Below, in pieces: positions 28,445-37,284 of a stretch of DNA of 64,000 nt; position 1 is the stretch's first letter, and the number at the start of each line of letters is the position of its first letter. A program made the translations under genes and the position numbers. The notes under the pieces are model-generated. The model was not told where the DNA came from. It was given only the letters and a program-made list of their open reading frames with translations, and searched no databases. This DNA is from Clostridium gelidum (GTDB taxonomy: Bacteria > Bacillota > Clostridia > Clostridiales > Clostridiaceae), in the NCBI RefSeq assembly GCF_019977655.1, contig NZ_AP024849.1, forward strand, positions 4,497,001 to 4,561,000, given 5' to 3'.

Positions 28445-28663
28445 TTATTCTTGACCTTGCTTTAAGATTTCAAATTCAAATGCATCTTCATCCAATTCTT
28501 TAATTGCAATTGTTAATGGTTTTTTTGAATCCACTAAAATTTTAGGTTGAGAACCCTCAATTAATTGTCTAGCTCTCTTTGATGTTAACATTACCAAAGA
28601 ATATCTGTCATGTATTTTGTCTAATAAATCTACCACTGATGGTTCAATCATAGAGTTGTTCAT
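28445..28663 (-). CDS. rpoZ: RNA polymerase omega subunit
   Basis: 72 aa. VDLLDKIHDRYSLVMLTSKR followed by ARQL is the omega signature (here given in two parts). It helps beta' folding and assembly. The start ATG is placed 9 nt after AAGGAGGG and lies 20 nt inside the end of gmk; the gmk-rpoZ-coaBC order is the usual one in Firmicutes. Confidence 0.95.
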   Translation of the reverse strand: MNNSMIEPSVVDLLDKIHDRYSLVMLTSKRARQLIEGSQPKILVDSKKPLTIAIKELDEDAFEFEILKQGQE

Positions 28664-29282
28664 TTGTCATGCCCTCCTTCGAATATAATATACTATCTTT
28701 TATTCTATCTACTCTGCATTTTTCAGCAGATATTATAGCTTCCAATTTTTCAACTGCAGTCTCAACCTTGTCATTTACGACTGCATAATTATATTTAGAA
28801 ATATAATTTATTTCTTTGTACGCAGAATTAAATCTTTTCATTAATGATTCTTGAGTTTCGCTTCCACGACTTATAATTCTTTGTTTTAATTCTTCCATAG
28901 ATGGTGGAAGTATAAATATGAAAACGCCCTCTTCTGTATTTTCCTTAACTTTTAATGCACCTTGTATATCTATTTCTAAAATAACATCTTTTCCACTTTC
29001 TAATATTTCTTCAACATTAGACTTAGGTGTGCCATAATAATTGTCATATACTTCTGCATATTCTAAAAAATCATTAGCTTTTATTTTTTCTTTAAATTGT
29101 TTTTTAGACATAAAGTGGTAATTAATTCCTTCCACTTCTCCGTTTCTTGGATTTCGTGTAGTTGCAGACACAGATAACTCTACGTTTTTATTTCTATCCA
29201 TAAAACTTTTACATATAGTACCTTTCCCTGCACCTGATGGTCCTGATATAACTATTAGTAGCCCTCTACCATCGACTGTCAT
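28644..29282 (-). CDS. gmk: Guanylate kinase
   Basis: Phosphorylates GMP to GDP. 212 aa: SGPSGAGKGTICK P-loop, SVSATTRNPRNGEVEGINYHF (GMP-binding segment, given only in part: SATTRNPR), and ILEIDIQGA. It starts with an ATG that overlaps the remA stop (TAATG). Normal length. Confidence 0.97.
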   Translation of the reverse strand: MTVDGRGLLIVISGPSGAGKGTICKSFMDRNKNVELSVSATTRNPRNGEVEGINYHFMSKKQFKEKIKANDFLEYAEVYDNYYGTPKSNVEEILESGKDVILEIDIQGALKVKENTEEGVFIFILPPSMEELKQRIISRGSETQESLMKRFNSAYKEINYISKYNYAVVNDKVETAVEKLEAIISAEKCRVDRIKDSILYSKEGMTNEQLYD

Positions 29283-29554
29283 TATTCATCAACCTCATCA
29301 ACTACTACTTCATCTTTTGTTGCTAATCTATGAGCCACTGTTTCAGGTTGAACTGCTGATAATATAATATGATCACTATCGGTTATTATAACTGCTCTAG
29401 TTCTTCTTCCATAAGTAGCATCTATAAGCATCCCTCTGTCCCTTGCTTCTTGAATAATTCTTTTAATAGGTGCTGATTCTGGGCTAACAATTGCAACTAA
29501 TCTATTTGCAGAAACTATATTGCCAAAACCTATGTTTATTAATTTAATTCCCAT
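29282..29554 (-). CDS. remA: RemA-like protein (DUF370)
   Basis: 90 aa. MGIKLINIGFGNIVSANRLV, PESAPIKR and GRRTRAVIITDSDHI are the conserved blocks of the RemA/DUF370 family, a DNA-binding transcription regulator of matrix genes in B. subtilis. In clostridia its targets are unknown. It sits between yicC and gmk, as in B. subtilis. Confidence 0.9.
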   Translation of the reverse strand: MGIKLINIGFGNIVSANRLVAIVSPESAPIKRIIQEARDRGMLIDATYGRRTRAVIITDSDHIILSAVQPETVAHRLATKDEVVVDEVDE

Positions 29555-29567
29555 TTTTTCCTCCTAA

Positions 29568-30449
29568 TTATTCAATATTTTGAACTTGCTCTCTTATTTT
29601 TTCAATTGTATTCTTCACTTCTATTACTTTGTTAGTCATATCTACATCTGTTGATTTAGATGCTATAGTATTAGCTTCTCTATTCATTTCTTGAATTATG
29701 AAATCTAATTTTCTTCCAATTGATTCATTTAAATCCAAAGTGCTTCTCATTTGACTTAAGTGGCTTCTAAGTCTAGTTATTTCTTCATCTACAGCTGCCT
29801 TATCAGAAAGAATAGCTACTTCAAGGGCTATACGACTTTCATCAATATCTACTCCAGATAATAATTCGCTTAATCTTTCTTCAAGCTTTTTCTTGTAGTG
29901 CTTAGGGATATTATCTGCTACTTTTTCAATTTCTCCAACATATTCTTCTATTATTTTAGCTTTTGATAATATGTCTTCTTTTAACTTTTCTCCTTCTTTA
30001 CCTCTCATTTCTTCCATGAGACTCAGAGCAGATTCAACCAATGGAGAAATTTCATTAAAAATATTATCCAAATCCTCTTCTCGTTCTTCTAAATTAATTA
30101 CATCTGGAAACCTAGCTATTTTAGTAGTAGATATATCATCTATACTACCTAATTCCTTTTGGATTTGCTTTAAACATTCATAATAATTCTTAGCTAACTC
30201 CATATTTAATTTCGGTTTTCCAACATCATTTCCATAATTCTTATAATTTATAAAAACATCAACTTTACCTCTATTTAATTTTTTACTAATTATACTTCTT
30301 ATTTTCTCTTCTAGGGCAAGCATTGTTCTAGGCATTCTAATATTTATATCTAAATATCTATGATTTACACTTTTCATTTCTATAGAAAAACATGAAGCTT
30401 TGCCTTCTTCACTTTGAGCTCTTCCAAAGCTAGTCATACTTTTTATCAA
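29568..30449 (-). CDS. YicC/YloC family endoribonuclease
   Basis: 293 aa. Begins MIKSMTSFGR, conserved in the family (usually MIxSMTGFGR); C-terminal DUF1732 region with LRSHLSQMRSTL, GRKLDFIIQEMNREANTIAS and SKS. Members in E. coli act as RNases on sRNAs. The start is a TTG close to AGGAGGTG rather than the next ATG, which lies too far from it. First gene of yicC-remA-gmk-rpoZ-coaBC. Confidence 0.92.
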   Translation of the reverse strand: MIKSMTSFGRAQSEEGKASCFSIEMKSVNHRYLDINIRMPRTMLALEEKIRSIISKKLNRGKVDVFINYKNYGNDVGKPKLNMELAKNYYECLKQIQKELGSIDDISTTKIARFPDVINLEEREEDLDNIFNEISPLVESALSLMEEMRGKEGEKLKEDILSKAKIIEEYVGEIEKVADNIPKHYKKKLEERLSELLSGVDIDESRIALEVAILSDKAAVDEEITRLRSHLSQMRSTLDLNESIGRKLDFIIQEMNREANTIASKSTDVDMTNKVIEVKNTIEKIREQVQNIE

Positions 30450-30500
30450 CTTTACACCTCCTTCTAAATAGTTTCACTAGTTCAATAGACTAATCATAAA

Positions 30501-30533
30501 TGAACAAAGCATACCCTGTCAATGCTTTGTTCA
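30501..30533. promoter_or_regulatory. 12-bp perfect hairpin upstream of yicC
   Basis: TGAACAAAGCAT / ATGCTTTGTTCA with a 9-nt loop, about 50 nt upstream of the yicC start. No T-run on the minus strand, so an attenuator is doubtful; it may be a leader structure or operator. Confidence 0.4.
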
Positions 30534-30589
30534 CACATTGTTAACATTTATATTTATTTTATATTATTTTTAGTAAATATAATACAAAA

Positions 30590-30736
30590 AAGAGATTACC
30601 TTACGATCCTTTATAAAATCATTGTAAGGTAATCTCTATTTCCAGCTTATTTTTTGGCAGGTCGGCGTATCCTGCATCTCTATTTACTATACTTAGCGCG
30701 TGAGGAGCCCTTTCTCACCTCAAAAATAAGTTTTTT
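30590..30736 (+). ncRNA. Candidate structured small RNA
   Basis: A plus-strand candidate with a TATAAT at 30578-30583. It has a 17-bp hairpin (AGAGATTACCTTAC... paired arm ending at 30638), then a three-way junction closed by CTTATTTTT/AAAAATAAG (30646-30654 and 30722-30730). The junction encloses GCAGG/CCTGC and GTGAG/CTCAC hairpins, and six T residues follow. No Rfam family comes to mind. On the minus strand the first hairpin is also followed by TTTTTT, so it may serve as terminator for the gene at 30911. Confidence 0.45.
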
Positions 30737-30744
30737 AAAGTATA

Positions 30745-30909
30745 TTAGGCACATGAAAATAAATAACAAGTCCAAAATTGCCATGAATATTTTTCATCAG
30801 GCAAGGAGACGAATTGCCCTCATAGTGGGCCTATTAGGTCAATTTGCCGACGCAGCATGATGTGAAATAGGCTAGCAAATGGACTTGTTATTTTTTTGAT
30901 TGTGCCTTA
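30745..30909 (+). repeat. Repeat element copy B (165 bp)
   Basis: Ends form an inverted repeat: TTAGGCACATGAAAATAAAT with AACAAGTCC at left; GGACTTGTTATTTTTTTGAT with TGTGCCTTA at right. Inner stem GGCAA-loop-TTGCC around GGAGACGAA. Related to 4975-5220, and a deleted copy is at 27197-27234. Confidence 0.65.
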
Positions 30910-30910
30910 T

Positions 30911-31333
30911 CTATATACTCTCTTTTAATTCAATATTTTCAGCTTTTAATACTCTTCCCTTGTATATTCTTGCATTCAATTTTGACAACGTAATAGGATA
31001 CATTGTTGCTACATATATATATTGTTCGTCTATATCAATTTCCAATCCCAAAAGTAAAATAATATTATCAATCTTTTTTATCAATTGAAGTGATCCAACC
31101 GATACTCGACCATAGTCTAATCCAACATATTCCGGGTTTTTTATTATTTTTTCTATAATATCTATTATATTATCTTTCATCTTTTTGGTGAGTTGCCTAC
31201 CATGTCTTTTTTTTATATGGTTTATAACACCTGGAGAGGCATAAACAATTCTAGATAAATCAAGCTCCAAGAACTCACTTATAGAGATTTTTATTTTGCC
31301 AACTTTCTTATAAGCTTTATACTCTCTTTTCAT
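30911..31333 (-). CDS. Putative PBECR-type (BECR-fold) nuclease domain protein
   Basis: 140 aa after choosing the ATG that follows GAGGGG. Visible motifs are VINHIKKRHG in the middle and YVATMYPIT near the C-terminus. They resemble phage-Barnase-EndoU-ColicinE5/D-RelE-like domains, where a conserved His and an [AT]MYP-like strand line the active site. It is a stand-alone gene next to spoIVA with no antitoxin or phage genes beside it. Family assignment is by motif memory only; a non-nuclease relative is possible. Confidence 0.5.
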   Translation of the reverse strand: MKREYKAYKKVGKIKISISEFLELDLSRIVYASPGVINHIKKRHGRQLTKKMKDNIIDIIEKIIKNPEYVGLDYGRVSVGSLQLIKKIDNIILLLGLEIDIDEQYIYVATMYPITLSKLNARIYKGRVLKAENIELKESI

Positions 31334-31419
31334 AATACCCCTCATTTATATCCTTTCTTTTATTATATCCAAAGACTATGTATTTCTCTCCACTTAGTTA
31401 CATAAAAAAAACAAAAAAG

Positions 31420-31496
31420 AAGTGTTGATTATACTATATTTGTATAATATACAAATATAGCGGCACTTATTTAACTACACTCTAAAATCAACACTT
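31420..31496 (-). terminator. Structured terminator after spoIVA
   Basis: Outer stem AAGTGTTGATT / AATCAACACTT, inner stem ATATTTGTATA / TATACAAATAT; on the minus strand the outer stem is followed by C and a long T-run. It stands 15 nt after the spoIVA stop. Confidence 0.7.
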
Positions 31497-31511
31497 TTTC
31501 CATCTATCTTT

Positions 31512-32990
31512 TTAAAGTATTATACAAATCAATCCGCCATTACCTTCATTAATGATTTTTTGTAATGTTTTTTGAATCTTAACTTGTACATCTTCTGGCA
31601 TCTTATATAATTTGTTTTGTAACCCTTCCTTTACTAGCACTTCTAATGATTTTCCAAACATGTTACTTTGCCAAAGGAGATCTGGGTTTGTTTCAAATTG
31701 ATCAAGTAATCCTTTTACGAGTTCTTCTGATTCCTTTTCAGATCCCATTATAGGACTTATTTCAGTTTTTATATCACATTTTATAAAATGTAAGCTTGGA
31801 GCACTAGCTTTTAACTTTACACCATATTTATTACCTTGTTTAATAATTTCAGGTTCTTCAAACTTCATTTCTGCAAGTTGTGGCGCAACTAGTCCGTATC
31901 CAGTTTCCTTTACATCTTCTAATGCATCTTTGACTTTATCATATTCATATTTAGCATGAGTTAAATCTTTTATGATACCAAGTAAATCACTTTCAGATTT
32001 AACTTCTAAATCACATATTTCACTAAGAACTTTATAAAAAATTCCATCTTTAGGTTTCATAAGTACTTTTGCCATTCCATTCCCTAAATCAACTTCTTTT
32101 ATTGCCGCTGTTCCCATAAAATCTTCTTCTTCAAAATTATTTAAACAATATTTAATGTCTCTTACTCTAGAAACATCTTGACTCATATTCATAATTATGT
32201 TGAAAAAGTCTTTTTTTAGCCAATGGTTACACTCTAATTTTTCTAACCATTCAGGCATATCTATATTAATCTCTTTTATAGGGAATTCTTTAAGTACATG
32301 TTTAAATAATTCTTCAATATCTTGTTCTTCCATATTATAAACGTCCATGACTTGTACTGTTACATTATATTTATCTTCTAATTCTTTCTTCAGTACCTTA
32401 GTTTCTTGAGAATTAGGTTTACTTGTATTAAGAACAACAATAAACGGTTTATTTAAGGATTGCAGTTCGGATATTACCCTTTCCTCTGCATCTATATAAT
32501 CATTTCTATCTATTCCTGTTATAGTACCATCTGTAGTAACTACAAGACCTATTGTAGAATGGTCATTTATAACCTTTCTTGTTCCAATTTCAGCAGCATC
32601 TTCAAAAGGAATCTCATAATCAAACCAAGGCGTATGAACCATCTTACTTTCCTCTCCGTCTAAATAACCTAGTGCGCCTTTTACAATATATCCTACGCAA
32701 TCAACCATCCTTACTTTAAATTTAATTTCGTCTCCTAAATTTATTTCAACTGCCTCATTAGGTACAAACTTAGGTTCTGTTGTATGAATGTTTTTGCCAG
32801 ATCCGCTTTGTGGCAATTCATCTTTAGCTCTTTCCTTTTTATAAGTATTATCAATTTTAGGTATTACCATAAGATCCATGAATTTTTTTATAAATGTAGA
32901 TTTACCTGTTCTAACTGGTCCTACAACTCCTACATATATGTCCCCTTGGGTTCTATCTGCTATATCTTTGTATATGTTAAAATCATCCAT
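31512..32990 (-). CDS. spoIVA: Stage IV sporulation protein A (coat morphogenetic ATPase)
   Basis: Polymerising ATPase forming the basement layer of the spore coat. 492 aa, full length. TRAFAC-like N-terminal domain with Walker A GPVRTGKST, VDCVGYIVKGALG (switch region) and NTSKPNSQETK (specificity loop); middle domain; C-terminal ending EGNGGLICIIL, which in B. subtilis binds SpoVM. The spoVM gene at 15777 supplies that partner. ATG after GGAGGG. Mother-cell (SigE) promoter expected but not identified here. Confidence 0.98.
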   Translation of the reverse strand: MDDFNIYKDIADRTQGDIYVGVVGPVRTGKSTFIKKFMDLMVIPKIDNTYKKERAKDELPQSGSGKNIHTTEPKFVPNEAVEINLGDEIKFKVRMVDCVGYIVKGALGYLDGEESKMVHTPWFDYEIPFEDAAEIGTRKVINDHSTIGLVVTTDGTITGIDRNDYIDAEERVISELQSLNKPFIVVLNTSKPNSQETKVLKKELEDKYNVTVQVMDVYNMEEQDIEELFKHVLKEFPIKEINIDMPEWLEKLECNHWLKKDFFNIIMNMSQDVSRVRDIKYCLNNFEEEDFMGTAAIKEVDLGNGMAKVLMKPKDGIFYKVLSEICDLEVKSESDLLGIIKDLTHAKYEYDKVKDALEDVKETGYGLVAPQLAEMKFEEPEIIKQGNKYGVKLKASAPSLHFIKCDIKTEISPIMGSEKESEELVKGLLDQFETNPDLLWQSNMFGKSLEVLVKEGLQNKLYKMPEDVQVKIQKTLQKIINEGNGGLICIIL

Positions 32991-33331
32991 CTAGTTCCCT
33001 CCTATATTCTTTTTACCAATATATATATATTCATTCTAATTTTAAAATATACACACCTATAAAAAAATAAACACATATAAAAAAGCACGCACTTCTAAAA
33101 AGTGCAAAGCACAATTAGGAACTTATTAAGTGCAACCAAGATCATTTCACATATAAAAAATAAAAAAAATTCTAAAATAACTGTAACCATTTATATATAT
33201 GATGGTTAAAATTATTTTAGAATTCTATAAATATCCAATGTGAAAACTAAACAATTAAATATATAATACAAAATAATCACTCAAGGGAAGTTTCCCTTGA
33301 GTGATTACTATATTTACGTGTATATTTAATT
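32991..33331. other. Intergenic region between gpsA and spoIVA with repeats
   Basis: Holds an inverted copy of the 10906 repeat (33128-33158) and a long imperfect hairpin 33168-33224 (AATTCTAAAATAA outer arms, AACCAT/ATGGTT inner). It also holds the 16-bp palindromic repeat at 33274-33307. No coding frame seen. Confidence 0.6.
33274..33307. repeat. Palindromic repeat (16-bp stem, 2-nt loop), copy 1
   Basis: TAATCACTCAAGGGAA, GT, and its exact reverse complement. Followed on the minus strand by TTTTG, so it likely terminates gpsA. Related copies at 38473-38509 and 63817-63853. Confidence 0.75.
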
Positions 33332-34324
33332 TTAAAATGTTTCGCTTTTTTTGCCTCTATTCATAAGTTCATCAATAATAACTTTAGCATCTCTGCCTTC
33401 AAATAGACCTTTATAAAGACCATCTGTTATAGGCATGGATATATCCATCTTTTCTTTAAGCTCATAAAAAGCTCTACATGCCTTTACACCTTCAACAACC
33501 ATTCCAACTTCTTTTAGAGCTTCTTCAACTGGCATTCCTTTGCCTATTAATAAACCAGCTCTTCTATTTCTAGAATGCATAGATGTGCACGTAACTATCA
33601 GATCTCCCATACCAGTCAACCCATAAAAAGTTTCTAATCTTCCACCAAGTGCTGTTCCAACTCTAGAAATTTCTTTCATCCCTCTTGTAAGAAGTGCAGC
33701 CTTTGTATTATCTCCATATCCAAGACCATCAATAACACCTGCAGCTAGTGCAATTATATTTTTCACAGCACCACCAATTTCAACTCCTATAAGATCATCA
33801 TTAGTATAAATTCTAAAATATGAATTCATAAATAAGTCTTGAACGTCTGCTGCATATTTCATATCTTTAGATGTACTTACAATCGTAGTTGGAAGCCTCA
33901 TATTAACTTCTTCTGCATGACTTGGACCTGATAAAATAACTACTGGATTATCTAATTCTTCTTCAATTACAACTGATAATCTTTTATCACTATTTTCTTC
34001 AATTCCTTTAGCAATTGAAATTATTGGTATATCCTTAGATATTTTTCCTTTTAATAGTTTGCACATACTTCTAATAACATGAGAAGGAACTGATAATACA
34101 ATATAATCAGTGCCTTCAATTGCTTCATCAATATTATTAAATGTAGTTACGGTGGCCGGGAATATTAAATCTTTCATATACTTTTCATTTGTTCTTTTAA
34201 TATTTATTTCATTAACAACACTTTCATTCCTGTCGTATATATTAACAATATTATTTTTTTCTGCAAGTAACACAGCCAGGGCACTACCAAAGCTTCCCCC
34301 GCCTAGAAAAGTAATCTTACTCAT
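33332..34324 (-). CDS. gpsA: Glycerol-3-phosphate dehydrogenase [NAD(P)+]
   Basis: Makes sn-glycerol-3-phosphate for phospholipids. 330 aa: GGGSFGSALAVLLA (NAD binding), SVPSHVIR, LSGPSHAEEV, GGAVKNIIALAAG (substrate Lys), YGDNTKAALLTRG and GLTGMGDLIVTC. ATG after AAAGGA. der ends 2 nt upstream, so der-gpsA are co-transcribed. Confidence 0.98.
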   Translation of the reverse strand: MSKITFLGGGSFGSALAVLLAEKNNIVNIYDRNESVVNEINIKRTNEKYMKDLIFPATVTTFNNIDEAIEGTDYIVLSVPSHVIRSMCKLLKGKISKDIPIISIAKGIEENSDKRLSVVIEEELDNPVVILSGPSHAEEVNMRLPTTIVSTSKDMKYAADVQDLFMNSYFRIYTNDDLIGVEIGGAVKNIIALAAGVIDGLGYGDNTKAALLTRGMKEISRVGTALGGRLETFYGLTGMGDLIVTCTSMHSRNRRAGLLIGKGMPVEEALKEVGMVVEGVKACRAFYELKEKMDISMPITDGLYKGLFEGRDAKVIIDELMNRGKKSETF

Positions 34325-34326
34325 AA

Positions 34327-35643
34327 TTATTCCTTTCTTGATCTATATTCTATTTGTATACCAGTTCCTTTAAAATCAAAACTATTTCTTAATTGATTTT
34401 CCATATATCTTTCATATGAGAAATGTCTAGCATTTTCATCATTTACAAAGAACACGAACTTTGGTGGTTTAGTTGCAACTTGAGTTACATAGTAAATTTT
34501 CATTCTCTTAAGTGAAACTGTAGGTGGTTCTTTCATAAGAACTGCTTTACTTACAACGTCATTTAATATTCCTGTTGAAATTCTCTTGCTATAATTATCA
34601 TAACAATATTTCGCCATTGAAAGTACCTTATTAGTTCTTTGTCCTGTTAATGCAGAAATAAATAAATACTCAGCATAACTTAAGAACTTTAAGTTTCCTT
34701 GTAATTCCTTTTTGAATTTATCTAAAGTCTTACCATCTTTTTCAACTAGATCCCACTTGTTAACAATAACCATAATAGCTTTTCTAAGCTCATGTGCATA
34801 TCCTATGATTTTTTCATCTTGCTCTGTAACACCATCTGTTGCATCAATCATAAGTATACAAACATCAGCTCTTTCAATTGCAGTATAAGTTCTTATAACA
34901 CTATATCTTTCAATTTCTTCTTTTACCTTTGACTTTCTTCTAATCCCAGCAGTATCAACTAAGATAAATTTGCCTTCTGATGTTTCTAAATAACTATCTA
35001 TTGCATCTCTTGTTGTTCCTGGAATATCTGAAACTATTACTCTTTCTTCACCAAGTAATTTATTAATTAATGAAGACTTCCCTACATTAGGTTTACCAAC
35101 CATAGCTATTCTAATATATTCATCATCATCTGTATCGTAAATTGATTTATCAAAATTCTTAACTACTTCATCAAGCATATCTCCAAGTCCTAGTCCTTGA
35201 CCTGCTGATATTGTTATAGGCTCACCTATTCCTAAATTGTAAAATTCAAATGCATTATTTTCATCTTTTAAATTGTCGATTTTATTAACTACTAAAACTA
35301 CTGGTTTTTTGCTCTTTCTAAGCATTGTTGCAACTTCATGGTCTGATGCAGTTAATCCTTCTTTTCCATCAACTATAAATATTATTACATCTGCAGTTTC
35401 AATTGCAATTTTTGCTTGTCTTCTCATTTGTTTTAATATAATATCTTGGTTTTCTGGTTCAATACCACCTGTATCTATCATTGTAAAGTTATAACTTAGC
35501 CATTCAGCTTCTGCATATACCCTATCTCTTGTAACACCTGGTGTATCTTGTACTATTGAAATTCTTTTTCCTGCTAATTTATTAAATAATGTTGATTTTC
35601 CAACATTAGGTCTTCCAACTATAGCAACTATCGGTTTAGCCAT
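34327..35643 (-). CDS. der: Ribosome biogenesis GTPase Der
   Basis: 438 aa with two tandem GTPase domains (GRPNVGKST and GKPNVGKSS P-loops; DTGGIE and DTAGIRR switch II; NKID and NKWD) and a C-terminal KH-like domain. Required for 50S assembly. ATG at 35643 follows AAGGAGG; the longer frame upstream belongs to the neighbouring gene, which it overlaps by 8 nt. Confidence 0.98.
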   Translation of the reverse strand: MAKPIVAIVGRPNVGKSTLFNKLAGKRISIVQDTPGVTRDRVYAEAEWLSYNFTMIDTGGIEPENQDIILKQMRRQAKIAIETADVIIFIVDGKEGLTASDHEVATMLRKSKKPVVLVVNKIDNLKDENNAFEFYNLGIGEPITISAGQGLGLGDMLDEVVKNFDKSIYDTDDDEYIRIAMVGKPNVGKSSLINKLLGEERVIVSDIPGTTRDAIDSYLETSEGKFILVDTAGIRRKSKVKEEIERYSVIRTYTAIERADVCILMIDATDGVTEQDEKIIGYAHELRKAIMVIVNKWDLVEKDGKTLDKFKKELQGNLKFLSYAEYLFISALTGQRTNKVLSMAKYCYDNYSKRISTGILNDVVSKAVLMKEPPTVSLKRMKIYYVTQVATKPPKFVFFVNDENARHFSYERYMENQLRNSFDFKGTGIQIEYRSRKE

Positions 35644-36982
35644 TTTTATTTTCCTCCTTGTTTGTTTCATTTAATTTTTGAATCAAATCTTCTCCTGTGT
35701 AATCTACTACTATAACCTTCACGTTTAAAGCTAATTCTATATCTTTTATTTTCATATTATCTAACATAATTTGTTCATCAGAATCCGCGAGCTCATATCC
35801 TTTTCTAAACATATTATTAGACAATATTAAATATTCACTATTTATTATGCCCTTCATTTGATCTATTATATCAGTTCCTGTTAAAAGTCCCGCTATAGTA
35901 ATTGTCTCTCCAAAATAATTATTTATTATCTTGTAAGCATCAATTTTTATTTTAGAATTTCGTCTTTTAATTTTATGCGTAGCTTCTAACAATTCATTAT
36001 ATGCGAGGCACCCTGTAACAATAGAAAAACTGCCACTATTCTTTAAATCCAAATCATCTAATGTGTTAATTATGGCATCTCTAAAGCATCTAACCATACC
36101 TATTCCATCTTCTATTTGATGATAATCATCATAAAACTCTTGACGTGGAATTTGTTTATCTGCGACTAAATAAAATTCATCAGATAATCTAACAAATGGT
36201 TCTCCAATTTCTCTTATATACATGTCTTGAAGTCTTTTAACTGCTTCAAGTTCTTCTATAGACATTTCTTTTGTATATGTCTTAACCTCTTTAAGTCCTT
36301 GTCTAAATTTAGTTATACCTATTGGAACTACTGCGACATCAGAAACTTGTGGATATAATGTATATAAGTCTTTAATTGTTCTTTTAAGTTCCTCTCCATT
36401 ATTTATTCCTGGAACTGAAACTATTTGTGCATTCATTATAATCCCTGCAGCTGCTAGTTTTTGCATTCTTTCAAATACATCTCCAGCAAATTTGTTGTTA
36501 AGCATTTGAACTCTAAGGTGTGGATTTGTTGTATGAACAGATACGTTGATAGGACTTATGTGATATTTAATTATTCTATCAATATCTTCGTCCTTCATAT
36601 TGGTTAGAGTAACAAAGTTACCTTGCAGAAAAGATAATCTTGAATCATCATCTTTAAAATATAGTGTTTCTCTCATTCCCTTTGGAAGCTGATCTATAAA
36701 ACAAAATATGCATTTATTGCTACATGATTTTGCTACATCCATTAAGCCGCCACCAAATTCTATGCCTAAATCCTCACCATATTCTTTTTCAATTTCAATT
36801 TCCCATATCTCGCCATTTGCCTTTTCTATTTCTAAAACAAGTTCTTCATCGGCTGATAAAAATTTATAATCTATAATATCATTTATTTTATTATCATTAA
36901 TAGATAGTAAAACATCATTAACTTCAATCCCGACTTCTTCTGCAATTCCATTTGAGATTACTTTTGTTATAATATTTTTCAT
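35636..36982 (-). CDS. DUF512 (PDZ plus radical SAM) protein
   Basis: 448 aa, encoded just before der in clostridia. N-terminal PDZ-like segment (residues 1-60; GIAEEVGIEVNDVLLSIND), then a radical SAM-like core with CSNKCIFCFIDQLPKGMR, and a C-terminal DUF512 region with TGCLAYNELL and LLTGTDI. Catalytic reaction unknown. ATG after GGGAG. Confidence 0.92.
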   Translation of the reverse strand: MKNIITKVISNGIAEEVGIEVNDVLLSINDNKINDIIDYKFLSADEELVLEIEKANGEIWEIEIEKEYGEDLGIEFGGGLMDVAKSCSNKCIFCFIDQLPKGMRETLYFKDDDSRLSFLQGNFVTLTNMKDEDIDRIIKYHISPINVSVHTTNPHLRVQMLNNKFAGDVFERMQKLAAAGIIMNAQIVSVPGINNGEELKRTIKDLYTLYPQVSDVAVVPIGITKFRQGLKEVKTYTKEMSIEELEAVKRLQDMYIREIGEPFVRLSDEFYLVADKQIPRQEFYDDYHQIEDGIGMVRCFRDAIINTLDDLDLKNSGSFSIVTGCLAYNELLEATHKIKRRNSKIKIDAYKIINNYFGETITIAGLLTGTDIIDQMKGIINSEYLILSNNMFRKGYELADSDEQIMLDNMKIKDIELALNVKVIVVDYTGEDLIQKLNETNKEENKNG

Positions 36983-37284
36983 GTCTTCACTCCCAATTAT
37001 AACATACTTATCCTTGTTATATTACATTAATACCTTAGTTAAGTCAACAAGTCATTTAGCAAATCGTCTCATAATTTTATTAACTTAGCAGTATTTGAAT
37101 TATATAATTGTAGGAACGAACATAGTAAGATAAGACTCACTTTATCCTAGATAAGCTTGGACCTAAATTAGGACAATCAAAAAAATCGTAAAACCACAAT
37201 CCTGTCTTGTTGTCCTATTATCTTTTTGTAAATCTTCTTTTTTAATCTAGCCTCTTGAGATTATTTTCTCTAATATTGCTGCAT
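36983..37284. other. 302-bp intergenic region, nothing recognised
   Basis: AT-rich, with a GGACAA / TTGTCC-type inverted pair around 37170-37215 that may form a weak hairpin, and short T-runs. No convincing coding frame or RNA. Confidence 0.4.

Noticed and set aside
33274..33307. Palindromic repeats as a CRISPR array
   Set aside because: Copies are isolated, tens of kilobases or at least 5 kb apart, with no spacer spacing and no cas genes.
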